A stretch of 50,361 nucleotides of DNA from a virus, in IMG/VR virus record IMGVR_UViG_3300009506_000050, positions 1 to 50,361 of that record. One strand, given 5' to 3'. Every line of letters starts with the position of its first letter. Within the stretch, counting starts at the first letter, position 1. Under the pieces are notes generated by a model that saw only the letters and a program-made list of their open reading frames with translations, was not told the origin of the DNA and ran no database searches. Positions 21,476-30,277 of this stretch are shown here, one piece after another. The position numbers and the translations under genes are program-made.

Positions 21476-22912
21476 TTAAGCATAATAAACTATCAGGGCC
21501 GCCCACGTATAGAGCGGCTTGTACTTCAGTATGAGGCTCTTGAATTCGGATTCCCTGGCGACATCTATCTCGGCGAAATTTATTCCTGTCAGGGATTGCT
21601 CGTCGCTCCGATAGAATTCCACATCATCCATATATGCAATACCAGTCGGAGTCCCATCCCATAGCTGCTTTATTCGTATCTTTGCTGCTGTCAGGGGGAT
21701 ATCGAAATCCTGTCCAGCCCCCGCCCTACCGATGGTTTTTGTTGTCTGCTCATAACCGCTTGTAACCGCAGTCTTTGTCAGAAGCGTTATTGTGGAAATG
21801 AGCATATCATCGCTGTCCCTGAATTCAAGGACATTCCTGTAATTGCCAGCCGTATAGGCATTCACTTCATTTTGCGCCTTTACGGTATAGGAGTGGAAGG
21901 GATTTATATCATAGGAAACGCCTTCGGCCCCATCTGTATTCGCGCCGGTTGCTTCAAGCCTGGAGGCGTATTCGCCCGAACTGACATTAAAAGCTCTGCA
22001 GGTCCATGTTACGGTACCGTCCACCACCGTGTTTCCCGGTGTCGTGGGCCATATCGGCTCGGCCCCTCCGGAAGTCCCGGCCACCGTCACTTCATACTTG
22101 AAGCCGTTATTGACAGTGGGGACCCTGAAATCCCCCAAGACATATGCTGTTGTGGCCGCCCATTGCGTATAGCCTGGATATCCCTCGAGCGTGGCGTTAT
22201 TCTGCGTCCATTCATCGAAATTGCCGAATTCAAAACCGCCATTCAGCAGGAGTTCTATAAAGCCGTAAGTGGCCGCGCCCCCAACAAAGAACACGAAAGG
22301 CCAGTATTTGGGGTCCGTGGGGATATCATAGACTTTCTTTTCGCTCTGAGAAGTTATATACGAACCGGAAAATCCATCGCCCGACCACATTGCTCCGGAC
22401 AGCGAATCATAAACTTTCTCTGTTGAAAATATATCGCCATTTACCAGGAGCTCGCCTATGCTTTTGCTGGCGAATGCTCCGGACATTCCGGCATATCCGG
22501 TCTCGCCTCCGGCCCACATGGCAAAGCCTCCACTAATGAAAATAGCCGGGTCCACCGCCGGGCTATTCTGATAAACATGCACATCAAAACCTGAATTCTG
22601 GAGCGCGGTTTCAAGATCGTCATCAGTCCCATTGCCATTTTTGTTATAAACCAGTTCCGCAAGCCTCTGGCGTCTGGTAGCCTCTGAGATATTGCTATTA
22701 AAGGGAAAGCCGAATTCCCTTTCCAGGTCCGCCAGGATAATCGTCTTGTTTGGATTCCTCAGGTCCGAAAGCTGCGAAAGAAATGTCCGGATGACTTCGT
22801 AATTATCGCCCATACCTTCGAGCAGAAGATCAAGATCGCCATCCTCTTCGGGTTCCCAGACAGAACCTTTCGGCTCTAAATCATTTATCATTGCGCGTGT
22901 GAGCCTAGACAT
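21476..22912 (-). CDS. Mu gp48/DUF2313-like baseplate tail protein with inserted sugar-binding-type domains
   Basis: The first 130 residues (MSRLTRAMINDLEPKGSVW, a helical part with GDNYEVIRTFLSQLSDLRNPNKT and EREFGFPF) match the gp48 plan that ends the Mu-type baseplate operon. The following 300 residues are not usual for it: a segment of about 60 (WAATTAYVLGDFRVPTVNNG, GGAEPIWPTTPG, DGTVTWTCRA) resembles small carbohydrate-binding repeats, and another (NGGFEFGNFDEWTQ and FRDSDDMLISTITLL) resembles a beta-sandwich binding module. The C-terminus (ARESEFKSLILKYKPLYTW) returns to the gp48 style. The start at 22912 overlaps the gp47-like stop by 8 nt. Confidence 0.75.
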   Translation of the reverse strand: MSRLTRAMINDLEPKGSVWEPEEDGDLDLLLEGMGDNYEVIRTFLSQLSDLRNPNKTIILADLEREFGFPFNSNISEATRRQRLAELVYNKNGNGTDDDLETALQNSGFDVHVYQNSPAVDPAIFISGGFAMWAGGETGYAGMSGAFASKSIGELLVNGDIFSTEKVYDSLSGAMWSGDGFSGSYITSQSEKKVYDIPTDPKYWPFVFFVGGAATYGFIELLLNGGFEFGNFDEWTQNNATLEGYPGYTQWAATTAYVLGDFRVPTVNNGFKYEVTVAGTSGGAEPIWPTTPGNTVVDGTVTWTCRAFNVSSGEYASRLEATGANTDGAEGVSYDINPFHSYTVKAQNEVNAYTAGNYRNVLEFRDSDDMLISTITLLTKTAVTSGYEQTTKTIGRAGAGQDFDIPLTAAKIRIKQLWDGTPTGIAYMDDVEFYRSDEQSLTGINFAEIDVARESEFKSLILKYKPLYTWAALIVYYA

Positions 22913-24113
22913 ATGATACCGATATAAGCTTTGCGAGTTCGCCGGCATTAAGGATGTAATCCGTAAGAAAAACGCCTATCACTATGCCGAAACCGACCTC
23001 TTCAGCCGTGCCGCCGCTTGTGCTCAGAACATCCTGGACCACATTGGATATCGTCAGGTCGGTTATCTTGTCTTCCCGGTCGAGCACACTGTCAAGCCCA
23101 TCAACAAAAGGCTTTATGCGAAGGAAATAAGCCGTCAGGGCATCCAGTATTTCCGTTTTCACATCCGATTCGATATCGGGAAGTACGGAAAGTCCAGTTA
23201 TCCGCACATAAAAACCTGTGCGATAAATGGATTCGACATAAAGGGTATCGTTTGTCAGGCCCAGAGGTTGCCTTGAAAGCCCCGTTATCGGATCCGTTAT
23301 GATCGTTGCCCGGACCTCATCAAGCAGGGATTGCGGGGCGATGCCGTCAGGGTCGATTGTGGTATCAGCCTCTATGTAAATCGTCCTGTCTGGCGGGTTT
23401 TCCTCGAGAAGCAGGGTCACGGGCTTTCCGGAATAAGGATATGCCCGGGCGACTCCTGCGACTTCCTGCGCCCACAAGCGGAAATCAGCCGTGTTGCCGC
23501 CGCCAGTTACCGCCCTTATGGCGTCCAGGATTCTTATCTTGTAGGCGGCGTCCGTCTCTTTTTCCGCCCCGGTATTCAGGATGGCCGTTGTCTCGCCGGT
23601 TATCACTGCAACCGTGGCCACGGTCTCAGCCCCGGCAACCTGTGTCCCGATGGAAAGGGTATCTCCAGCCTGGAGATTTCCGATGGCTCCTAGTTCTTCC
23701 GCCGTCAATATCATCTCCGCCACTCCGGATGTCGGGTCTCCGATCTCATAGGACGAATCCAGAAAGTATCTGACACCATTGGCGTCCCCGATGAAATCCA
23801 CTGTCTGGGGTATTATCGTCGTATCTATTCCCGGAAGTGTAGCCGTCAGGACAGTGGCCTCGGCGGCCTTGCGCGTGATATCGTATTCCTCGCCTATAGC
23901 GTCAAGTCCCTCCCCAAATGCCGATATCGCCAGAATCTGTTTTGCCTTGTAGGCCGCATATTTGTAAAGAGATGTAAAGGCAATGCCTTCGATAGCAGAA
24001 AGCACCCGAAGGAAAGCCTTGTCATTTAGCGGGCTTGTTTGTGAGAGCTTGCCTTCTAGATTGGAAAGGAATTGATCTATTATTGCCTGCGTTGTCGGAA
24101 CATTAAAGGACAT
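22905..24113 (-). CDS. Baseplate J/Mu gp47-like protein
   Basis: A 402-residue baseplate wedge protein. It has the N-terminal helical part (IIDQFLSNLEGKL, AIEGIAFTSLYKYAAYKAKQI), the conserved central GGGNTADFRLWAQEVAGVARAYPY, and a C-terminal RIKPFVDGLDS region, all as in the gp47/BPL J family. It forms the wedge around the central hub together with the gp46-like protein encoded just upstream and carries the gp48-like protein. The genes are closely packed in the order gp45, gp46, gp47, gp48 as in Mu, except for two inserted small genes. Confidence 0.9.
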   Translation of the reverse strand: MSFNVPTTQAIIDQFLSNLEGKLSQTSPLNDKAFLRVLSAIEGIAFTSLYKYAAYKAKQILAISAFGEGLDAIGEEYDITRKAAEATVLTATLPGIDTTIIPQTVDFIGDANGVRYFLDSSYEIGDPTSGVAEMILTAEELGAIGNLQAGDTLSIGTQVAGAETVATVAVITGETTAILNTGAEKETDAAYKIRILDAIRAVTGGGNTADFRLWAQEVAGVARAYPYSGKPVTLLLEENPPDRTIYIEADTTIDPDGIAPQSLLDEVRATIITDPITGLSRQPLGLTNDTLYVESIYRTGFYVRITGLSVLPDIESDVKTEILDALTAYFLRIKPFVDGLDSVLDREDKITDLTISNVVQDVLSTSGGTAEEVGFGIVIGVFLTDYILNAGELAKLISVSYV

Positions 24114-24133
24114 ATCTCTTCACCGCCTCATAC

Positions 24134-24571
24134 TCATATTCTTTTATGCGCGGGATTCATTGCCTGCGCCTGCCAGTTCAAACCGTTTCTTGTTAATATC
24201 AGGGTGCGGATATCCTGTCCCGGGGGTTCGATAAGTATGGTTATCTCGAGCCTGTCAGATACCGGATTGATGGCCGTGGCAGTTACTTTCCCGAAGGCCG
24301 GAGACTCCAGGGCCCTGACTGCGGCCTGTTCGATATCAGTCAGGGATTGAAGCGTTATGGGTTTTCTGGTAGCTTCAAGAAAATCAGAGCCTATCTTCTG
24401 ATCCGGGTTCTGGAAGAATATATTCCCCGCCCATCCGGGCATGGTGAACAAGGCTATGATGGCATGGTTTGCGAATCCCTGATCCATGACCGGCTGGCCG
24501 CCCTTGAAGGTAAGGGTCGAACCGTCCGGCCCGAGCGTCAGATATGGGTCCCCCGAGAAGATATCAATCAT
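24134..24571 (-). CDS. Mu gp46/W-like baseplate protein
   Basis: A 145-residue protein with the gp46 features FFQNPDQKIGSDFLEATRKPIT, DIEQAAVRALESPAFGKV and the C-terminal beta strands DRLEITILIEPPG. The family is related to T4 gp25 and links wedge to hub. The start at 24571 overlaps the end of a small AT-rich gene by 8 nt. It lies between that insertion and the gp47-like gene. Confidence 0.85.
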   Translation of the reverse strand: MIDIFSGDPYLTLGPDGSTLTFKGGQPVMDQGFANHAIIALFTMPGWAGNIFFQNPDQKIGSDFLEATRKPITLQSLTDIEQAAVRALESPAFGKVTATAINPVSDRLEITILIEPPGQDIRTLILTRNGLNWQAQAMNPAHKRI

Positions 24572-24707
24572 AATATTCTGATTCAGCCTCTTTCAATATT
24601 GGACATTGCAGATGATAATTAACGCCTTTGGTGCAATTAGAACAAACACCAACAAAATTTAAAAGTTTGCATTTTCTTTTCATATATACGATAAATGGAT
24701 TACTCAT
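24564..24707 (-). CDS. Small cysteine-containing protein inserted in the baseplate operon (47 aa)
   Basis: GAGGGTGA precedes ATG 24707. The 47 residues contain C13, C22, C25 and C35 (CKLL, CSNC, QCP), able to bind a metal, and a basic N-terminus. The gene is AT-rich, unlike the flanking baseplate genes. It sits 9 nt after the 24717 gene and overlaps the gp46-like start. No family is recognised; it looks like an added accessory gene. Confidence 0.5.
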   Translation of the reverse strand: MSNPFIVYMKRKCKLLNFVGVCSNCTKGVNYHLQCPILKEAESEYYD

Positions 24708-24716
24708 CAATCACCC

Positions 24717-24923
24717 TCAAAACCTTCCAGTATGAAATCTATCATGCCGTTTATCTTGCCCCATATCCATTTTAAAGTATGCATGATATTTTACCGCTAA
24801 TTGCTCGGCTGCTTTCTTTAATATTTCACGACGCTTACCATCAGGCAATTCATGAATATGAACAAAAAAATATTTTTGGGAGATATAATCAGCATGTGAA
24901 TATACCAATCTTCTTACCATCAT
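24717..24923 (-). CDS. Small AT-rich protein inserted in the baseplate operon (68 aa)
   Basis: Starts in an ATGA overlap with the end of the gp45-like gene. The 68-residue product is basic and rich in H, K and Y (SQKYFFVHIHELPDGKRREILKKA). Composition differs from the structural genes on both sides. With the 24564 gene it forms a two-gene insertion separating gp45 from gp46. Function unknown. Confidence 0.5.
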   Translation of the reverse strand: MMVRRLVYSHADYISQKYFFVHIHELPDGKRREILKKAAEQLAVKYHAYFKMDMGQDKRHDRFHTGRF

Positions 24924-25471
24924 GGCAGTTTCACCTCGTCAACCTTGGCCCCCGAAAGATCAAGGGTTATTGTGCCCGGAGTCCCCGAGCCGTCCAGCTT
25001 TCCCGCCAGGGCAGTGTTTATGGCCGCCACAAGGCCCTGGAGTATGGTATTGAGAGCATCGAATCTGACTGCGAAATCACTGTTTCCATTGACCTCTATT
25101 ATACCAGAGGCCAGCAGTTTTATGAATGCCGAACTTCCCTCGATATCGATCTCGCCCGTCTTGAGTAGCTTGATAAATGCCTGTATCGCACCCGCATCGT
25201 CAAGGGAATATATTCTCTTTTCACCGGTATTCATTGCCGGGACAATCCCGTCATCGGCCCCTATGGCTATCTTGTAAGAACTTCCGATAGTGAAAACAAA
25301 TACTTTTGTCCCGTTTATGGGATTTTCATCCTGTCCCGGGATAGGGACATACTCGACTGTCTGGATATCGTCGGGGCTTGACATCTCCACCTGCAGCATG
25401 AGGCGGCTGGTGGTCCCGTCACGGTTTTTCTTTATCTCGCGGCCACGGACTATGCCTGTTTTGGATGCCAA
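24920..25471 (-). CDS. Mu gp45-like baseplate spike protein
   Basis: The N-terminal half (SKTGIVRGREIKKNRDGTTSRLMLQVEM, EYVPIPGQDENPINGTKVFVFTIG) is an OB-like fold as in gp45, and the C-terminal part shows beta-type repeats (IKLLKTGEIDIEGSSAFIKLLASGIIEVNG) ending in VDEVKLP, typical of spike helices. It would form the trimeric membrane-piercing spike under the gp44-like hub. The TTG start at 25471 is chosen because GGGAGG lies 8 nt upstream; ATG 25486 is the alternative. It overlaps the end of the DUF4406 gene by 22 nt. Confidence 0.8.
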   Translation of the reverse strand: MASKTGIVRGREIKKNRDGTTSRLMLQVEMSSPDDIQTVEYVPIPGQDENPINGTKVFVFTIGSSYKIAIGADDGIVPAMNTGEKRIYSLDDAGAIQAFIKLLKTGEIDIEGSSAFIKLLASGIIEVNGNSDFAVRFDALNTILQGLVAAINTALAGKLDGSGTPGTITLDLSGAKVDEVKLP

Positions 25472-25779
25472 CCGATATCCTCCCATGTCAGATGCTCTAT
25501 TTTCATGCCTGTCTGCTGTGCGTTCCTGTATTCGCGGAGTGCGCCCGGGCTGTGCTCCCAGTCCGGAAGGAAAAAGGCCGTGCCTCCCCTGCAAACCCAC
25601 ATCATCGCAAAACAGATGGACATGTAATCCTCATAATCAAAGCCATCCGGCATTATTGCGGGCGACATGACAACGTAACCCCTTGTCCTGAGGTATTCAG
25701 CGGCCCTGGAAAATTTGTCCCGGTATTCCGGATCTCCAGTAATTTTCCCGGCGATGTATGCTTTCTTATTCAGGCCCAT
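25450..25779 (-). CDS. DUF4406/nucleoside 2-deoxyribosyltransferase-like protein
   Basis: A 109-residue protein with the DUF4406 signature: AYIAGKITGDPEYRDKF, LRTRGYVVMSPAI, DYEDYMSICFAMMWVCRGGTAFFLPDWEHSPGALREYRNAQQTGMKI. The group is related to nucleoside deoxyribosyltransferases and may act on nucleotides. It begins inside the end of the gp44-like gene and ends inside the gp45-like start, so it is translated with the baseplate proteins although it is not structural. The location is unusual; metabolic or anti-defence roles are possible but not shown. Confidence 0.75.
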   Translation of the reverse strand: MGLNKKAYIAGKITGDPEYRDKFSRAAEYLRTRGYVVMSPAIMPDGFDYEDYMSICFAMMWVCRGGTAFFLPDWEHSPGALREYRNAQQTGMKIEHLTWEDIGWHPKQA

Positions 25780-27014
25780 GGTTCGATTATCTCCCCTTTT
25801 GTATAGACTTGAGGCGGGATAATATTCAATGTGGCTGTCTTTTCGTTTTTGGTTTCTTCGAATTCGACTGAGCGAATAAGGAAATCAAAACCCTTCGGGA
25901 CATGGATTGAAGGGCTGATAACCGTTATTTTCTGGTTAGGCTTCCATATCTTGCCGGTGCGAGGATTCAGCCAGCCCACAACCGGGACAGGGATGGTAAG
26001 GGCATCTGCAAGGGTTTTATTGCGCTCCCATCTTGCTGCGGTTTCTATTTCTCCGGCCACGGATTTTTCAACCCTGAATGTCTTTATCCTCGACCGGGGG
26101 ACGCGGTTATCCTTGGATATGCCTTCGTTATTCCCGAATGGGGTCGTGTTGATCGCCCTGTAAGTATTGAAACGCTCCCTTCCATTGAATTCGGCCTTAA
26201 AATCCCTTACCAGGGGACTTCCCTCTTCTATTGTAGCTATTGATGCGCCTCTTACATTCGCGCTTGTAAAAAGGAGATTTCCTTCGGGCGTCGATGATAT
26301 CAGGATTCCCCTTTCCTTTGCAAGCTTCTTTAGATGGTCGAAGATGGTATCGGATTCATTCGCAGTTACCCGGTCGAACACCCCGCCGGGCGGAGTATCG
26401 AATACCGCCTTTATCCCGTGGGGCCTGACAAGTTTTTCGGCCCGCTGCTGGAGAGTGACGCTGTTTTCCTCATATGGGGGCCGCAAGGTAGAATCTATCA
26501 GGTCAGCGGTCCGGGACCATCCGGCGAGCTCCTTTATCGTACCTTCGCCACTAAGGGAAGACGCCACATTGTAAAGATATCCGGAAATGAGAAGTTCCCC
26601 TCCGATATAGACTTTTGCGGGCGGATACGCATAGGGCAACAGCCTGGAGTCAAGGGCTGGATCTTCGCCGGGGTTCCATTGAAGGCTTGCGGTCCATCCG
26701 TCCGAGGCGGTATCCATTGTAAGCATTACTCTGGACGAATATGATCTTATTTCGAGGCCGTCAATAACAATCGAAAGCTCGTCTGCATCTTTTCTTGCAA
26801 GCGGCCTATCCTGTGCCTTCAGTTCGGGGATATCGGGAATAAAGACGATCTCGCCCGGATAAATCAGATCGGGGTTGCCGGAGCGGAGGCGGGACTGATT
26901 GGCCCTCCATATTATCGGCCAATAACCCGCACTACCATAGGCCCGCCTCGATACCTGTGATAAGGTATCTTCGTCCTGAATGGCATACTGCTTTCCCGGG
27001 ATAGGCCTAGACAT
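25770..27014 (-). CDS. Baseplate hub (gp44/late control D-like) with N-terminal LysM-like domain
   Basis: Residues about 8-60 (YAIQDEDTLSQVSRRAYGSAGYWPIIWRANQ, DLIYPGEIVFIPDIP) form a LysM/tail protein X-like module. The rest (414 residues in total) follows the gp44 hub plan: SIVIDGLEIRSYSSRVMLTMDTASDGW, a second barrel, and KKLAKERGILISSTPEGNLLF. In many phages protein X and the hub are separate genes; here they are fused. It starts within the end of the circularisation protein gene (ATGTCTAG overlap). Confidence 0.85.
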   Translation of the reverse strand: MSRPIPGKQYAIQDEDTLSQVSRRAYGSAGYWPIIWRANQSRLRSGNPDLIYPGEIVFIPDIPELKAQDRPLARKDADELSIVIDGLEIRSYSSRVMLTMDTASDGWTASLQWNPGEDPALDSRLLPYAYPPAKVYIGGELLISGYLYNVASSLSGEGTIKELAGWSRTADLIDSTLRPPYEENSVTLQQRAEKLVRPHGIKAVFDTPPGGVFDRVTANESDTIFDHLKKLAKERGILISSTPEGNLLFTSANVRGASIATIEEGSPLVRDFKAEFNGRERFNTYRAINTTPFGNNEGISKDNRVPRSRIKTFRVEKSVAGEIETAARWERNKTLADALTIPVPVVGWLNPRTGKIWKPNQKITVISPSIHVPKGFDFLIRSVEFEETKNEKTATLNIIPPQVYTKGEIIEPWA

Positions 27015-28275
27015 AAACGACGATCTCCCTTCCCCTCGGCATTATCAGGTACTCGTCGCCCTGGATAAGATTTGAATCCAGAAACAGATCCAGATTCGAA
27101 TCATTTTCCCCGAGGTCTCCATATTCCTCGATTGTGACCATGACTGGATTGCGGTCCCTGTCAAGCGTGAACCGTTTTTCCGTCTTGAGATCGAAGATGG
27201 AACGCAGGAGATAAGTTATCGTAAGTGCGACAAGGATAGAAGTAACCCCATGTGTCTGTGACTGGGAAAAGTATTGTTTGTCTATTGACTGATCTTCAAA
27301 AAGCTCCTGTGTAGCGTCCAGGGTATCTATTATCCCCATGTAGCGGTCCAGATTGGTCTCTATGACTTCCACGGCTTCCGCCCTTGATAACAGGTCTCCA
27401 GTGCTGGAAATCTCTGTTATGGATGTCATGGCCGCTATCAGGGCAAGTTCCTGGATCGCCACACGGTTATATGCAGGAGTCCCCGGAGCCTCGGGCGTCA
27501 GGGAAAAGGATATCCCATCAATAAAGTTTCCATAAGCGTCAAGCCGTGTTTGCACATCCTGAATCGCCCTGGCCGGCAACTGTATAAGCTGCTGAAGCTG
27601 GCCGGCAACGGCTATGACATCCAGAGGGACCACTTCAAGGACGGCATTTATATCCCGCTTGATGGCCTCGATCGCAGAGGTTATTGTCGCGGATATCGCG
27701 GAAATGCCCTGGAGAAATGATTCGACATTCGAGACCACATTGGAAACGGCATCCCGGAATTCGGCTATATCAGCCGCAATCGCCTGAAATGCAGATTGCT
27801 CAAGCTGATTCGTGGCCGTCTCGTTTACGGTTTCCGCCTGCGTTGCCACATTCGATTGGGCTTCGGGGGCGGACGGCGGGATCGCCGAAGGGTCCAGGGG
27901 TTCTATCCATTCGGTGTCAACAGTGGTCACGTTTCCGGAAGATATGGGCTGGTCGTTCATGGCAAAAGACAAGGGCTGAAGCTTTTTCAGTCCATGCACC
28001 GGATGAATCACTTCCCATACGCCGCGCTCGGATAATGCCTTGAAAAACCTGTCCGATTCCAGGTCGTTGTCCGGACCTTCGAAAATAAGCGTAAGGGTAT
28101 AGGCGGTGGACGATGTTCCGAGATCCTGCACGATCGAGCCGTCAACGCCGGGAAAATCGAAGACGCCTATTTTTTTCGGTTTCGACCGGGGATCTCCTAT
28201 CCATCGGGGAGTAAAGACTTTCCCCTCAGGCGAAGTAAGTTGTATATTTTCCCGCAGGCGCTCCCTGTATGACAT
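27007..28275 (-). CDS. Mu gpN-like DNA circularisation/baseplate protein
   Basis: The N-terminal 130 residues (LTSPEGKVFTPRWIGDPRSKPKKIGVFDFPGVDGSIVQDLG, YTLTLIFEGPDND, GVWEVIHPVHG) match the DNA circulation protein N-terminal domain of Mu-type phages. A long helical middle follows. In the virion the protein belongs to the baseplate or hub. Its start overlaps the tape measure stop (TAATG). Confidence 0.85.
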   Translation of the reverse strand: MSYRERLRENIQLTSPEGKVFTPRWIGDPRSKPKKIGVFDFPGVDGSIVQDLGTSSTAYTLTLIFEGPDNDLESDRFFKALSERGVWEVIHPVHGLKKLQPLSFAMNDQPISSGNVTTVDTEWIEPLDPSAIPPSAPEAQSNVATQAETVNETATNQLEQSAFQAIAADIAEFRDAVSNVVSNVESFLQGISAISATITSAIEAIKRDINAVLEVVPLDVIAVAGQLQQLIQLPARAIQDVQTRLDAYGNFIDGISFSLTPEAPGTPAYNRVAIQELALIAAMTSITEISSTGDLLSRAEAVEVIETNLDRYMGIIDTLDATQELFEDQSIDKQYFSQSQTHGVTSILVALTITYLLRSIFDLKTEKRFTLDRDRNPVMVTIEEYGDLGENDSNLDLFLDSNLIQGDEYLIMPRGREIVVYV

Positions 28276-30095
28276 TATGCCCCCATGTAATCCATGTTGA
28301 TCTCGGGAGCTCCTGCCGTGGCTTCGGCGGTTGTGCCCGGTGGAGCCTTGATATTCACGCCCACATTAGTTTTTACATTCACGCCCTGCCTGGCGGCGGC
28401 TTCCGCCTGATTGGGGGCCTCCCTTTTTGCCGGTTCCGCCCTACCCTCCGCCTTGGCCTGAAGATTGGCTTGGAATGTCTCTATTGATTGTATGGCCTTG
28501 TCGATGCCGGACACATCCCGCCCGAAGAAAGCCCCGACTTTCCTGAATCCTGTCAGGATACCTTTTATGAGTCCTCCCCATGTTGTCGCCAGGACGGAAA
28601 TCCATTTGAAGAAAAGCTTTTTCACGGCTTTAAACATTATCTGCCAGCCGAGCTTTATTTCATCCCACCAGTTGATTATGAAATTGGCAAGCAATGCAAG
28701 GCCGACGATAATGGCCGTTACCGGATTTGTTAAGGCAACTATCTTCTGGGCTATTGCGACAAGCTTCATGACACCTGCATATGCGGTCCATGCCCCTATC
28801 AGAATGGCTATTGTGGGGGCCAGCGGCTTTATGACTTCCCAGAGGTTCCTGAATATATCAACCGCCATCCCTATCCCGAAGATAATGGGCTCGGGATCGA
28901 ATTTTCTTATTGATTCTGTCAAGGCATCTATGGCGGCTTTCCCGTTCACTTCAAATGCTTCGACTACCTTGAATCCGAATTCAGTCGCCGCGCTCGCAAG
29001 GGTTTTCAGTCGGTTCCCTATAGACTGCCTCAACCGCTCCGAAGTCTTCTCGGCGGTGCCTGCGGCGTTATTCAGAATGTCCTCGAATTTATCTATACCC
29101 TCGAGCGATTCAATAAGATTCTTGGCCCCGGCAATTGCCCTCTTGCCAAAAAGGGCATTGAGAACCTTTGCCTGTTTCACCTCTCCGACTCCCCTTAACC
29201 CCCTCTGTACTTCCCCGAGAATGGCGGTTATCTTTTTCATATTGCCGGTCCCGTCATCCGTGGTTATATTGAGATAGTCAAGGGCATCCTGGACTTCTCC
29301 TGTAGGGGCCGCAAGCCTTAACATGGCATTTTTCAATGCCGTGGCCCCATCCGTGCCCTTGATACCGGCATTTCCGAGGGCGGCGGTAAGGGCGGCGGTT
29401 TCCTCAAGGGATGCGCCGACAATCCTTGAAACCGGCCCTGCTGTCTTCATGGTCTCGAACATGCTCTCGACGGTGACGTTCGCGCTATTGGCTGTTTTAA
29501 CCAGCACATCATTAAGCCGGTTGAGATTCTTTATTTTCTGGGCTGTGTTTTCCACGTTGAGTCCGAAAGAGCCGAGAAGATCCGAGCTCCAATCCGCCAC
29601 GCTGGCGAAATCCTCCCCGCTGGCAGTGGCAAGATTTATCATGGAATCAAGACTTCCCATGGCCTCGCTGGAAGTAAATCCCGCCCTTGCCAGGAAGTCC
29701 AGGGCCGCAGCGGACTGGGCGGCTGTGTATTCCGTGGTGGCCCCGGCCTCGCGGGCCCTGTCGCGTATCTTGGCAAGCTGTGCTTCAAAATCTGCTGCCT
29801 CAGGCCCTATGTCTTTGAATCTGGCAGTGGCCCCGATGGCGGCCTGATCGAAATCTATGAATTGGCCTGTTACGGAACCTATGCCGCGGGAAAGCTGGCC
29901 GAGGCCTTTTGATACGGCCCCGGCCACTAGAATGCTTTTTGTAACATCCCGGAAGCGGGAGGCGGCTTTAGTGGCATCGCGAAAATTCTTTTTGGCTGTA
30001 CGCCCGAAACGCAAGGCGCCCTTTTCCATGTCCCTGAAGGACTTGGTTACTTTGTCCTTTGCGCGAAACGATGTAAAAACGGAAAAGTCAGCCAT
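28275..30095 (-). CDS. Tail tape measure protein
   Basis: A 606-residue protein with the TP901-type core: FKDIGPEAADFEAQLAKIRDRAREAGATTEYTAAQSAAALDFLARAGFTSSEAMGSLDSMINLA, and further on NANVTVESMFETMK-like helical segments. Two hydrophobic stretches near residues 405-470 (IAILIGAWTAYAGVMKLVAIAQKIVAL, VTAIIVGLALLANFII) may insert in the host membrane during injection. The size implies a short tail for a myovirus. ATG 30095 follows the chaperone extension stop by 2 nt and has GCGGAG upstream; a TTG at 30101 is less likely. Confidence 0.9.
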   Translation of the reverse strand: MADFSVFTSFRAKDKVTKSFRDMEKGALRFGRTAKKNFRDATKAASRFRDVTKSILVAGAVSKGLGQLSRGIGSVTGQFIDFDQAAIGATARFKDIGPEAADFEAQLAKIRDRAREAGATTEYTAAQSAAALDFLARAGFTSSEAMGSLDSMINLATASGEDFASVADWSSDLLGSFGLNVENTAQKIKNLNRLNDVLVKTANSANVTVESMFETMKTAGPVSRIVGASLEETAALTAALGNAGIKGTDGATALKNAMLRLAAPTGEVQDALDYLNITTDDGTGNMKKITAILGEVQRGLRGVGEVKQAKVLNALFGKRAIAGAKNLIESLEGIDKFEDILNNAAGTAEKTSERLRQSIGNRLKTLASAATEFGFKVVEAFEVNGKAAIDALTESIRKFDPEPIIFGIGMAVDIFRNLWEVIKPLAPTIAILIGAWTAYAGVMKLVAIAQKIVALTNPVTAIIVGLALLANFIINWWDEIKLGWQIMFKAVKKLFFKWISVLATTWGGLIKGILTGFRKVGAFFGRDVSGIDKAIQSIETFQANLQAKAEGRAEPAKREAPNQAEAAARQGVNVKTNVGVNIKAPPGTTAEATAGAPEINMDYMGA

Positions 30096-30097
30096 TA

Positions 30098-30277
30098 TCA
30101 ACTCCGCTTGCCTTTGGCGTTTTCGGCTTCCCTGATCTCGGCCCGCTCCATGAGCTTATGCCATCCATCAAAATACCTGAGATCGTCATAGTCAGCCGCC
30201 CTGATCTCGGACATGGGCTGTCCACGATAGAACATATTGCCCATGAACTGATCCATTCTGGGTGCTACACAACTATA
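30098..30277 (-). CDS. Frameshift extension of the tail assembly chaperone (T part)
   Basis: This frame is reached from the 30265-30672 gene by a -1 slip on the T5 run at 30277-30281, just before its stop; it adds about 59 residues (YSCVAPRMDQFMGNMFYRGQPM..., ending KGKRS) and stops 2 nt before the tape measure ATG. The arrangement, a short overlapping second frame between chaperone and tape measure, is the G/GT design of many tailed phages. The slippery sequence (CTT TTT ATA in frame 0) is not a canonical X XXY YYZ heptamer, so the exact slip site is tentative. Confidence 0.6.
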   Translation of the reverse strand, partial: YSCVAPRMDQFMGNMFYRGQPMSEIRAADYDDLRYFDGWHKLMERAEIREAENAKGKRS

